Source: Flavobacteriales bacterium
GTDB taxonomy: Bacteria > Bacteroidota > Bacteroidia > Flavobacteriales > Schleiferiaceae
NCBI GenBank assembly: GCA_002737315.1
Contig: NSIH01000004.1
Coordinates: 1-59,260 of the forward strand
Reading direction: 5' to 3'
Length of the DNA stretch: 59,260 nucleotides
In this document: positions 33,774 to 41,211 of the stretch, one piece after another
Numbering within the stretch: position 1 is the stretch's first letter
Layout: each line of letters opens with the position of its first letter
Made by a program: the position numbers and the translations under genes
Notes under the pieces: generated by a model
What the model was told of the DNA's origin: nothing
The model's input: the letters and a program-made list of their open reading frames with translations, nothing else
Databases searched by the model: none

Positions 33774-33781
33774 CAAAGGTA
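33774..33781 (-). promoter_or_regulatory. Promoter -7 box of trxB
   Basis: TACCTTTG on the complement, perfect, four bases from the trxB start codon; six bases beyond the box falls one base into the ATG. Confidence 0.6.
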
Positions 33782-33838
33782 CGAGGCGGGGTAGATTTTG
33801 CGAGCAAAGTTGTCCATAAATTCGGTCCGCGAAGGGCG

Positions 33839-33846
33839 TATATTTG
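33839..33846 (+). promoter_or_regulatory. Promoter -7 box for tRNA-Pro(GGG)
   Basis: TATATTTG, a perfect TAnnTTTG identical to the one before tRNA-Ser, ending 10 bases before the mature tRNA. Confidence 0.6.
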
Positions 33847-33856
33847 CCGCCCTAAT

Positions 33857-33929
33857 CGGGATGTAGCTCAGGTGGTAGAGTGCACGTCTGGGGGGCGTGA
33901 GGTCGCAGGTTCAAGTCCTGTCATCCCGA
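33857..33929 (+). tRNA. tRNA-Pro (anticodon GGG)
   Basis: A 73-base tRNA: acceptor CGGGATG (33857-33863) with CATCCCG (33922-33928), D arm GCTC/GAGT, anticodon stem CACGT/GCGTG with loop CTGGGGG and anticodon GGG, T loop GTTCAAGTC. CCA is not encoded. It is the second proline tRNA in the window, complementing TGG at 23408. Confidence 0.94.
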
Positions 33930-33944
33930 CTAAATTTCCCTAAG

Positions 33945-33976
33945 AATCCTCTTGGTACGCGCCAAGGGGATTTTTT
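33945..33976 (+). terminator. Terminator after tRNA-Pro(GGG)
   Basis: AATCCTCTTGG pairs with CCAAGGGGATT (with G-T pairs) around TACGCG, followed by T6 (33971-33976). Confidence 0.85.
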
Positions 33977-34177
33977 ATGGTTCATGCATACTCCAATATT
34001 TGTTTGTAAATTGTTGTTTATTAATGGGTTATCGGCTTTAAGTTTAAAATAAAATAAAGTTATTAACAGGTTTAGGAAATGCAATATTTTTTGATACTTT
34101 AGTAAAGCGTAAAAGAAAAAAGCGAATGGCAACAAGATGCTTTTTTCTGCTTCTGCTCTCAGAGCAATTAGCTAGCG

Positions 34178-34208
34178 TTGAGGAATTTAAGTGAGATTTT
34201 TATCTTGC
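34178..34208 (+). promoter_or_regulatory. Predicted promoter of the 34213-34656 RNA
   Basis: TTG at 34178-34180, exactly 20 bases, then TATCTTGC (34201-34208). This matches the Bacteroidota pattern TTG-N19..21-TAnnTTTG apart from one missing T in the -7 box. Upstream is an AT-rich stretch (about 33980-34120). A second box, TACTTTAG at 34095-34102, is an alternative that would lengthen the transcript by about 105 bases. Confidence 0.45.
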
Positions 34209-34212
34209 GAGT

Positions 34213-34656
34213 AGAGGAAGGCCTTGCTTGGCTGACCAACACAAACCTCAAAGAACCCTATGCGTCCAATGACGATTGGAACCACGTAGAAAGGTTTATG
34301 GGAGGTTGTGCCTCCCGGCCAGCACGAGACACCCTTGGGTGTTGGAGTTTACTCCTTTCGTGCTGCTCAATTACTGAGTGGAGAGCTTAGGTTCGAGACT
34401 CGGAGTGGAAAAAGCCACGAACCGTCGCTTGCACGGTCTAGTTGAGAGAAAGACCGCTCACGGAATCTTGAAATAGAGGTTCGGTAGCCTCTGTCGAGAG
34501 GAAGGCCTGAGTGAGTTCTTTCAAAGTTCGATTCACCAGGTTCAGGCTAATGGTGGTAAGGTCGAGCAAAAACCGTCCTATGGGACGTGTGGGTACTACA
34601 TTCTCATTGAGTGTTTCCACTGAGCGCGGTTTCGAAAGAAGCCGCGCTTGTTTTTT
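34213..34656 (+). ncRNA. Candidate large structured noncoding RNA, unassigned
   Basis: About 440 bases without a credible protein but dense in nested helices, ending in a strong terminator. Helices seen by eye: TCCAAT/ATTGGA (34265-34270, 34275-34280) inside CTATG/CGTAG and AAACC/GGTTT; GGGAGG/CCTCCC (34300-34305, 34311-34316); CAGCACGA/TCGTGCTG (34320-34327, 34358-34365) enclosing ACACC/GGTGT and GGAG/CTCC, a three-way junction; GGTTC/GAACC (34390, 34419) with GTGG/CCAC inside; ACCGT/ACGGT; CGGTCT/AGACCG; AGAGG/CCTCT; ACCA/TGGT; CGTCC/GGACG (34574-34578, 34583-34587). A long-range helix GCTTGGC (34226-34232) with GTCGAGC (34561-34567) would close the whole. It is not tmRNA, RNase P RNA or SRP RNA by their conserved sequences. 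No function can be given. Confidence 0.55.
34624..34656 (+). terminator. Strong terminator ending the candidate RNA
   Basis: GCGCGGTTTC (34624-34633) pairs over ten positions with GAAGCCGCGC (34638-34647) around a GAAA tetraloop, followed by TTGTTTTTT to 34656. There is no coding frame before it that would need termination. Confidence 0.9.
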
Positions 34657-34670
34657 ACCCCCTTTTTGTA

Positions 34671-34708
34671 AGGGGTAAGCATAAAAAGTAAGGGGTAAGC
34701 ATAAAAAA
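34671..34708. repeat. Two direct copies of AGGGGTAAGCATAAAAA
   Basis: Seventeen identical bases at 34671-34687 and 34691-34707, three bases apart. The first copy's AGGGGTAA can also pair with TTACCCCC at 34655-34662. They lie between two terminators and may be slippage products of that region; no function is evident. Confidence 0.7.
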
Positions 34709-34730
34709 AGAGGCCCATTGAGCCCCTTTT
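34703..34730 (-). terminator. Terminator of the peptide transporter gene
   Basis: On the complement AAGGGGCTC (34728-34720) pairs with GGGCCTCTT (34716-34708), including G-T pairs, around a short loop and is followed by T's (34709-34703). It is 25 bases beyond the transporter stop codon. Confidence 0.7.
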
Positions 34731-34754
34731 TAGTAAAAATCGAGAATCGATCCC

Positions 34755-36239
34755 TTAGTGAATTCCGCGCATGAGCTTGCGCAGCAGAGGAGTAAGGGCA
34801 AACAAGAGTGCTGCACCAACCGCCGAGGTGATGGTAAGAAACACAAACAAATTCATGTCGGGAGCGATGGAGTGCAGCAGGCTCTCCATAATTCCAGAGA
34901 GGTAGTTGGCCAAAGCCATAGAGGCAAACCAAAGGCCCATGACAATGCTCACAATTTTAGGCGGAGCCAGTTTGGTAATCATAGAAAGTCCGATGGGGGA
35001 GATGCAAAGCTCGCCAAAGGTGTGGAGCACATAAACCCCCACAAGCCACATGGGGCTGATGAGCTCCTCGCCACTGGCTGCAAAGCTCGCGAACGACATG
35101 ACAACAAAACCCACCGACAGCAGGACTAGGCCAAGGCCAAATTTAACGGGCGTGGAGGGATTCATGTTGCGCATGGCCAAGGTGACCCAAAGCGAGCCAA
35201 AGAGGGGCGCAAAAATGAAGATGGCCAGGGCGTTCACGCTCTGAAAGAGGGATGCGGCAATCTCGTAACCAAAAATATTCCTGTCGATTTCTTCGGCGGC
35301 AAAGAGGTTAAAGGTTCCGCCGGCCTGCTCAAATCCGCTCCAAAAGAAGATGTTGGCAACCATAAAAATTAGAATGGCGCCCACACGGCTCCACTGCTCA
35401 GAACCGTTAGTACCGCTGTAAATGATGTAGGCAACCCCCGCAATGGCCAGAACGGCCACCACCTTAAGCGCCAACGACATGGTTTCTTCGGGAATTGCTT
35501 CTTGCAGGGCCAAAAATCCAAGGACCGTGGCCATGGAACCCACGACGTATGCGGCTATGGTGCCAAAGTCAGAAGGCTTTAGGCGCAGGCCTTCGCGGCC
35601 CGGTGGCATTCCTCGACCATCGAGTTTGGGCTCTTCGATATAAAGCCAAACGGTGGCAAGCAGCATACCGACTCCAGCACTGCCGAAACCATACATCCAG
35701 CCCACTTGCTCGCCAAGGGTTCCGCAAATAACGGGCGACAGAAAAGCGCCGAGGTTGATTCCCATGTAAAATATGGTGAAGGCCGAGTCCTTACGCGGAT
35801 CGTTGTCGGTGTAAAGAGCACCTACAATAGTGGAGATATTGGGCTTAAAAAATCCGTTGCCGGCAATTAAAAGACCGAGCCCTAGGTGAAACAACCATTG
35901 TCGGGTGGCTTCGTCTGCCGCATAGGCATGCGACCCGGCCAGGGCAAACTGCCCAAAGGCCATCAGAAATCCGCCGATATAGATAGCCCTTCGCTGCCCT
36001 AAAATTCGGTCGGCAAGGGCGCCACCTATGATGGGGGTCAGGTAGACCAATCCCGTGAAAATCCCGTAAATCTCTAGCGCAGAGGCCCGGTCCATTCCGA
36101 ATCCGCCCCGGGCGTACTCGGTGGTGAGGTAAAGAACCAAAAGAGCCCGCATGCCATAGTAGCTAAAGCGTTCCCACATCTCTGTGAAAAATAGGGTGTA
36201 GAGTCCGCGCGGATGCGCCATTTTTTGAGACGTAGCCAT
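34755..36239 (-). CDS. POT-family proton-coupled peptide transporter
   Basis: A 494-residue major-facilitator protein of the proton-dependent oligopeptide transporter family, importing di- and tripeptides across the inner membrane. The diagnostic helix-1 motif is FFTEMWERFSYYGMRALL (ExxERFxYYG). GNGFFKPNISTIVGALY is the PTR2 signature in TM4-5, and about 14 hydrophobic segments follow. It sits beside a DPP-IV peptidase (36315-38462), a logical pair: the peptidase releases dipeptides in the periplasm and this protein takes them up. A TAACTTTT box (one mismatch) lies about 25 bases upstream. Confidence 0.94.
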   Translation of the reverse strand: MATSQKMAHPRGLYTLFFTEMWERFSYYGMRALLVLYLTTEYARGGFGMDRASALEIYGIFTGLVYLTPIIGGALADRILGQRRAIYIGGFLMAFGQFALAGSHAYAADEATRQWLFHLGLGLLIAGNGFFKPNISTIVGALYTDNDPRKDSAFTIFYMGINLGAFLSPVICGTLGEQVGWMYGFGSAGVGMLLATVWLYIEEPKLDGRGMPPGREGLRLKPSDFGTIAAYVVGSMATVLGFLALQEAIPEETMSLALKVVAVLAIAGVAYIIYSGTNGSEQWSRVGAILIFMVANIFFWSGFEQAGGTFNLFAAEEIDRNIFGYEIAASLFQSVNALAIFIFAPLFGSLWVTLAMRNMNPSTPVKFGLGLVLLSVGFVVMSFASFAASGEELISPMWLVGVYVLHTFGELCISPIGLSMITKLAPPKIVSIVMGLWFASMALANYLSGIMESLLHSIAPDMNLFVFLTITSAVGAALLFALTPLLRKLMRGIH

Positions 36240-36314
36240 AAGGCAGTGTTTAAAGGGTTAGCGAGATGGGGTAAAAGTTAGGAATAAAGCCGCACAAAGG
36301 CCATAAAAGTTTAA

Positions 36315-38462
36315 CTATAAATTCTCAAGGATGAAGTTGGTCATCTTTGTGTAGAGCTGATAGCGTGTGGCGCCACCCGAAATTCCGTGGTTTTTGTCGG
36401 GGTAAATCATAAAGTCAAACTGCTTGTTGGCCTTGATCAACTCTTCGGCAAGTCGCATGGAGTTTTGAACATGCACGTTGTCGTCGGCAGAACCATGCAC
36501 CAGCAAAAAGTTGCCCTTGAGCTTTGCGGCGTGGTCCAAGGGCGAATTCACGTCGTAGTTGGTCGAGTTCTCGGCCGGAGTGCGCATGTAGCGCTCGGTG
36601 TAGATGTTGTCGTAAAAGCGCCAGTTGGTCACTGGAGCCACCGCGATGGCCGCCTTAAAGACGTCGGCGCCCTGAAGCAGGCAATTCGCCGACATGAACC
36701 CGCCGTAGGACCAGCCCCAGATGCCGATGCGGCTTGCGTCTACGTTGGGGTGCTTGGCCAGCGACTGCGCGGCGGCGATTTGGTCCTCAACCTCGTACTT
36801 ACCGAGCTGCAGGTAGGTCACCTTCTTAAAGTCACGGCCCATTCCGCCGGTTCCGCGGTTGTCGACGCAAACAATCCAGTATCCCTTGGCCGCAAGCATT
36901 TGGTACCAGAAGTAGTCTCTTCCTCCCATTTGCTCCAGCACGTTTTGCGATCCGGGCCCACCGTATACAAACATGAGTAGGGGGTATTTTTTGCTCGCGT
37001 CAAAGTTCACGGGGCGAATTTCCCAGGCGGGCAGTTTTTGACCGTTCGCAGCCTCGAGGGTATAAAATGTCTTCGGAGAAAGGGTAAAATTCTCAATGCT
37101 CTTGGACAGTTCCGCATTGTCTTCAAGCATGCGAACCTGCTGGCCGTTGCGCTGGTGCAGGCTGTAGCGCGGAGGACGGTTGCCCTCTTGGGTGCTAAGC
37201 ACATAAAAGTCAAAGGAGGACGAGAAGTCAGCCCCGTTCCAGGGCGCGTCCTTGGCTATGGCAGAGGCTTTGCCGCTTGCTAGCTTCACGCGAAACACTT
37301 CCCTCTGCCTGGCGCTCCGGCTGGCGGCCTGATAGTAGGCTTCGCCGCGGACCTCATCTACCCCGTACCACTGGGTCACGTCAAAGGATCCGCTTGTGAT
37401 GGGACTAACCTTTTTGCCGTCAGTAGAATACAAGTAATAGTGCGTGAACCCGCTGCGCTCGCTGGCCCAAACAAGACGACCGTTGGCCAAAAAGCTAAAC
37501 TCTCGCTCGGATTCGACATAGGCTGCGTCGGTTTCGAGAAAAAACAAGGAGGACGCCTTTCCCAAAGTGTAGGTCATCACCTTCATGGAGTCTTGATGGC
37601 GGTTTAGGGTGGCAAAAAACAAGGCGCCCTGAGGGCTCCAGGCCATGCGCGGAATGTACTCGTAGTTAAGGCCCTCGCTCGCCGTCTGACTGCGTCCATT
37701 GGTCCAAACATGCAGGCTGACCTTGGAATTTACCTCGCCGGCCTTGGGATACTTAAAAACATAGGGCTCTGGGTAGGTTTCGCTACCAAAAACATCCATG
37801 CTGAAGGTGGGCACGGCGGTCTCGTCAAAGCGCAGGTAGGCTAGGGACTTGCTGTCGGGGCTCCAAGCAATGCCAACGTGGAAGCCAAATTCTTCTTCGT
37901 AGACCCAGTCGGGTGCTCCGTTAATAATGGCATTGCGCTCGCCGTCGAGCGTAACAGTAGTCAGCTCGAGGCTGCTTAGATTTTGAATGTAGACGTTGTT
38001 CTCGTAGACAAAGGCAAGATTGCTTCCGTCAGGCGACAGGACCGGATTCTGAATGGGCTTACCAAAGACATGAGTCAATTTTTTGCTTTCGCGGTCAAAA
38101 ACATAGACCGAAGCCTTGTAGGAATGCCGGTAAATCGGTTCAATTTCGGACTCTAAAATCACATAGCGTTCGCCCGGTGCAAAGACGTAGTTGTTGAGAT
38201 TGAGTTGAGTTCCGTTGATTTTTAGGTTCTCGGTGGCGACCATTAAGTCGACGGCTTCGCCCGTGGCAAAACTGTAGCGCTCAATGCCTTTGGTAGTTTG
38301 GCGGCTAAAGTGAAGGCCGTCTTCGAGGGATCCAAATCCCCGCACTCCCCGTGCGCTGAAAACGCGGGATTCAAACAAGTCAGTTAACTCGACTGGGCGC
38401 TGTGCAAAAAGAGAAGCATGACCTGTAAGAAGCAAGAAGACTAGTCGGATACTGCGGTACAT
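36315..38462 (-). CDS. Dipeptidyl peptidase IV-type serine peptidase (S9B)
   Basis: A 715-residue secreted peptidase that removes N-terminal dipeptides, usually X-Pro or X-Ala, from peptides in the periplasm. The signal peptide ends at LFAQ; a beta-propeller (about 40-470) with the ExxEF-type motif DWVYEEEFG precedes the alpha/beta-hydrolase. The catalytic triad is Ser in GWSYGGF (about 584), Asp in HGSADDNVH (about 660) and His in KNHGISGG (about 692). I use the ATG at 38462; the frame is open further but crosses the divergent gene's start. The two divergent ATGs are only 16 bases apart. Confidence 0.94.
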   Translation of the reverse strand: MYRSIRLVFLLLTGHASLFAQRPVELTDLFESRVFSARGVRGFGSLEDGLHFSRQTTKGIERYSFATGEAVDLMVATENLKINGTQLNLNNYVFAPGERYVILESEIEPIYRHSYKASVYVFDRESKKLTHVFGKPIQNPVLSPDGSNLAFVYENNVYIQNLSSLELTTVTLDGERNAIINGAPDWVYEEEFGFHVGIAWSPDSKSLAYLRFDETAVPTFSMDVFGSETYPEPYVFKYPKAGEVNSKVSLHVWTNGRSQTASEGLNYEYIPRMAWSPQGALFFATLNRHQDSMKVMTYTLGKASSLFFLETDAAYVESEREFSFLANGRLVWASERSGFTHYYLYSTDGKKVSPITSGSFDVTQWYGVDEVRGEAYYQAASRSARQREVFRVKLASGKASAIAKDAPWNGADFSSSFDFYVLSTQEGNRPPRYSLHQRNGQQVRMLEDNAELSKSIENFTLSPKTFYTLEAANGQKLPAWEIRPVNFDASKKYPLLMFVYGGPGSQNVLEQMGGRDYFWYQMLAAKGYWIVCVDNRGTGGMGRDFKKVTYLQLGKYEVEDQIAAAQSLAKHPNVDASRIGIWGWSYGGFMSANCLLQGADVFKAAIAVAPVTNWRFYDNIYTERYMRTPAENSTNYDVNSPLDHAAKLKGNFLLVHGSADDNVHVQNSMRLAEELIKANKQFDFMIYPDKNHGISGGATRYQLYTKMTNFILENL

Positions 38463-38465
38463 TTG
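38458..38465 (+). promoter_or_regulatory. Promoter -7 box of the FAD-linked dehydrogenase, overlapping the DPP-IV start codon
   Basis: TACATTTG, a perfect box on the plus strand, ends 13 bases before the ATG at 38479. Bases 38460-38462 are also the start codon of the divergent DPP-IV gene on the complement, so one short sequence serves as a promoter element in one direction and translation start in the other. Confidence 0.55.
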
Positions 38466-38478
38466 GTTTCTAATTTTA

Positions 38479-39882
38479 ATGAAGATGGCCGAAGTTACGC
38501 GAAAATCCATTCAGGCTCTGATCGACTTAATGGGTGCGGACCAGGTCTCGGTCGACCCCGATCGTCTGGCGGACTTTTCGCATGACGAAACCGAAGACAT
38601 TCGGGTGCTGCCCGACGTGGTGGTTCGGCCGTCGACTCCCGAGGAGGTCTCGCTCTTGCTACGCTGGGCTAACGAAGCACGCATTCCCGTGACGCCCGCA
38701 GCGGCCCGCACCGGCCTGAGTGGCGGGGCTATTCCTGTGCATGGCGGAATATCTCTGAGCATGGAGCGCTTTAATCGGATTCTTGAAATCGATCCGGCAA
38801 ACTTTCAGGCAAGCGTCGAGCCCGGCGTGGTTAACCAGGTTTTTCACGAGGCATGCAAGGAGCAGGGACTGTTTTATCCGCCCGACCCCTCGTCGTGGGG
38901 CAGCAGCACCATGGGCGGCAACGTCGCCTACAACGCCGGCGGACCCAAGGCCGTGAAGTATGGCGTGACTGGGGCCTACGTGCTTAACCTCGAAGTGGTT
39001 TTGCCCAGTGGCGAGATCATCTGGACCGGCGCCAACACCCTCAAAAACAGCACGGGATACAACCTTACCCAGCTCATGGTGGGCTCGGAGGGAACCCTGG
39101 CCGTAATTACCAAGATTGTGGTCCGCTTGATTCCCTACCCGCGCCATCATTTGACGCTGCTCGCCCCCTTTGCGTCGGCAGAGGTAGCATGCGCCGCGGT
39201 AAGTCGCATTTTTCAGGCCGGAATCACCCCAAGCGGACTGGAGTTCATGGAGCGCGACGCCATCGATTGGACTCTGAGGTACGTTGACGGCGTGTCGATT
39301 CCCACCGGACCAGGCATTGAGGCCCACCTGCTGATGGAGGTTGACGGCACCGACCAAGAGGCTGTGATGCGCGAGGCGGAGCAGCTTGCCCTTGTAGCCG
39401 AGGAGGCCGGAGCTCTTGAAGTACTTTTTGCCCAAACCCAGGCAGAGCGCGACGCGCTTTGGAAGCTGCGCCGCAGGGTGGGGGAGGCCGTAAAAAAGCA
39501 CAGTGTATATAAAGAAGAAGATACCGTGGTGCCGCGGGCCAAACTGCCCGACCTGCTCCGGGCGGTCAAACGCATCGGAGGCGAGTACGGTTTTAAATCA
39601 GTCTGCTATGGTCACGCAGGCGACGGAAACCTTCACGTCAACATCGTCAAGGGCGATATGACCGATGCCGACTGGCAGGGCGAGCGCCTAAAAATGGGCA
39701 TTCGCCAAATCTTCATTGAGGTGCGTGCCATGGGCGGAACCATCTCGGGCGAGCACGGGATCGGCTTGGTTCAGCGGGAATTTATGGACTTGGCCTTTGC
39801 CCCCGCGGCCCTGGACCTTCAGCGCGGAATCAAGGCGCTGCTCGACCCCAACAATATTTTGAATCCGGGTAAGATTTTCTAG
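38479..39882 (+). CDS. FAD-linked D-2-hydroxyacid dehydrogenase (GlcD/DLD-like)
   Basis: A 467-residue flavoprotein of the glycolate oxidase GlcD / D-lactate dehydrogenase group. The FAD-binding domain covers residues 30-220 (VVVRPSTPEEVSLLLRWANE, PAAARTGLSGGAIPV, SSTMGGNVAYNAGGPKAVKYG) and the C-terminal substrate domain has YGHAGDGNLHVNI and GTISGEHGIGLVQ. Glycolate, D-lactate and D-2-hydroxyglutarate are all possible substrates; no GlcE or GlcF partner is nearby. An ATG two codons on (38485) is an alternative start. It converges on the GNAT gene with a 3-base gap. Confidence 0.9.
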   Translation: MKMAEVTRKSIQALIDLMGADQVSVDPDRLADFSHDETEDIRVLPDVVVRPSTPEEVSLLLRWANEARIPVTPAAARTGLSGGAIPVHGGISLSMERFNRILEIDPANFQASVEPGVVNQVFHEACKEQGLFYPPDPSSWGSSTMGGNVAYNAGGPKAVKYGVTGAYVLNLEVVLPSGEIIWTGANTLKNSTGYNLTQLMVGSEGTLAVITKIVVRLIPYPRHHLTLLAPFASAEVACAAVSRIFQAGITPSGLEFMERDAIDWTLRYVDGVSIPTGPGIEAHLLMEVDGTDQEAVMREAEQLALVAEEAGALEVLFAQTQAERDALWKLRRRVGEAVKKHSVYKEEDTVVPRAKLPDLLRAVKRIGGEYGFKSVCYGHAGDGNLHVNIVKGDMTDADWQGERLKMGIRQIFIEVRAMGGTISGEHGIGLVQREFMDLAFAPAALDLQRGIKALLDPNNILNPGKIF

Positions 39883-39885
39883 AAT

Positions 39886-40446
39886 CTAGCGAACTTCTAC
39901 TCCTTCATCGAGGGAAAGTCCCTGAAAACGTGGAGCGGCCATGCCCGGTCGAGCCTGATTCAGCGCGTAGCGCATCCAGTGCACGTCGCACCATTCTCCA
40001 AACTTTTGACCTGCCGCGCTGTAGGTAGCAAATGATTCGTAGCCGCATGCGGCATGCAGAGCGATGCTAGCGTCGTTGGGTAGCGTGATGACACCATAGG
40101 CCCAGACGAACCCGCGCTCAACCAGCGAAGGCAAGAGGGCGGAGTAGAGCGCGCGGCCCAGGCCCTGGCGGTGGGCGGTGGGCGCAACGTACACGCTGGT
40201 TTCTACGGTCCACTGGTACGCGATGCGCTCGCGGTGTGTGGTTGCGTAGGCATAGCCTAGAATGGAGCCGTTGGCGTCTTCAGCCACCCAAAACGGGAAA
40301 CGCCCGGCGATCTGCGCCAGGCGTTCCGAAAAGTCGTTCAGCGACGGAACTTCAACCTCAAAGGTGGCCGAAGAATTGGCTATGATAGGGCCGTAAATGG
40401 CTAAAATTTGCGCACTGTCCGCAGGCCGGTAGGGGCGAAGGGTCAT
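39886..40446 (-). CDS. GNAT-family N-acetyltransferase (phosphinothricin acetyltransferase-like)
   Basis: A 186-residue acetyl-CoA-dependent transferase. The fold motifs are clear: LRPYRPADSAQILAIY at the N-terminus, SVYVAPTAHRQGLGRALYSAL (acetyl-CoA loop, residues about 90-110), and GVITLPNDASIALHAACGYE. The order and length match the Pat/YncA group, which acetylates phosphinothricin or methionine sulfoximine-type amino acids; the natural substrate here is unknown. It follows the YugP gene with a 1-base gap and is probably in the same transcript. Confidence 0.88.
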   Translation of the reverse strand: MTLRPYRPADSAQILAIYGPIIANSSATFEVEVPSLNDFSERLAQIAGRFPFWVAEDANGSILGYAYATTHRERIAYQWTVETSVYVAPTAHRQGLGRALYSALLPSLVERGFVWAYGVITLPNDASIALHAACGYESFATYSAAGQKFGEWCDVHWMRYALNQARPGMAAPRFQGLSLDEGVEVR

Positions 40447-40447
40447 T

Positions 40448-41134
40448 TTAGTCCCTGCGACCCATGTAAAGCATAATGTAGTAGAGCAGCTGGGTTACTG
40501 CGGCTGCGGCAGCCACGAGGTAGGTTCTCGCAGCCCACTTAAGCGCGTCCTCTGCCTGGTGGTGGTTGCTGGCATCGGTAATGCCTGCTCCCTGAAGCCA
40601 AACTAAGGCACGGCGTGAAGCGTCGTATTCTACGGGCAGGGTAACTAGGGCAAAAGTGGCCACAACAGCCTGTGCGGCAATGACCACCACAAGGGCCTGC
40701 TCAAAACCAAGACCGAGGACACTCATTCCCAAAATAGAAAACAAAAACACCATGTTCATGATTTTGCCGCTAAAGCTCACCACGGGAACCATTTTGCTGC
40801 GCATGGTCAGCCATGCATAGGCCGTGGCGTGCTGTACCGCATGCCCGCACTCGTGGGCGGCAACCGCAGCTGCCGAGATGTTTCTGCCCTCGTAGACCTC
40901 GGGAGACAAATTCACGGTTTTGTTGGCTGGATTGTAGTGGTCGGTCAGCTGGCCAGGTACACTAATGATCTGAACGCTGTCAAGCCCATAGAAATTGAGC
41001 ATTCGCCGCGCGACCTCGGCTCCAGAGAGTCCGCTGGAGAGGTAGCTCTCGGAATACTTTTTAAAACGGTTCTTTAAGCGAGCTTGCACCGCGAAGCCGG
41101 CAACCATAAAAACGAGGAGGATAATAAAAATCAT
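40448..41134 (-). CDS. Membrane zinc metallopeptidase, YugP family
   Basis: A 228-residue integral membrane protein of the neutral zinc metallopeptidase family. An N-terminal helix (residues 1-18) is followed by a soluble part with the zinc motif AAHECGHAVQH (HExxH, about residues 96-100), then three more hydrophobic segments. Members are presumed to process membrane or lipoprotein substrates but have no well-defined target. A TACTTTTC box (complement 41156-41163) lies upstream. It diverges from surE. Confidence 0.9.
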   Translation of the reverse strand: MIFIILLVFMVAGFAVQARLKNRFKKYSESYLSSGLSGAEVARRMLNFYGLDSVQIISVPGQLTDHYNPANKTVNLSPEVYEGRNISAAAVAAHECGHAVQHATAYAWLTMRSKMVPVVSFSGKIMNMVFLFSILGMSVLGLGFEQALVVVIAAQAVVATFALVTLPVEYDASRRALVWLQGAGITDASNHHQAEDALKWAARTYLVAAAAAVTQLLYYIMLYMGRRD

Positions 41135-41211
41135 AGTTTGGTCGATAAGTGAGTGGAAAAGTACAAATCTTGTGCCTGATTTTGCTAACGCTCCCTACTT
41201 AATTTGCACCC

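Noticed and set aside
34178-34390. A 70-codon plus-strand frame at the start of the candidate RNA
   Set aside because: It is rich in Trp, Cys and Ser without any fold-like pattern, and its sequence is better explained by the base-paired helices.
34418-34456. Resemblance to a group II intron domain V (GAACCGT ... ACGGT)
   Set aside because: The stem has a 7-base loop instead of the GAAA-capped 34-base hairpin, the catalytic AGC triad is lacking, and no reverse transcriptase or 5' intron consensus is nearby.
34438-34932. A 164-codon open frame on the complement across the candidate RNA and into the peptide transporter
   Set aside because: It is antisense to the terminator and to the conserved 3' end of the transporter gene, has an unnatural amino-acid mix and no promoter or homologous look.
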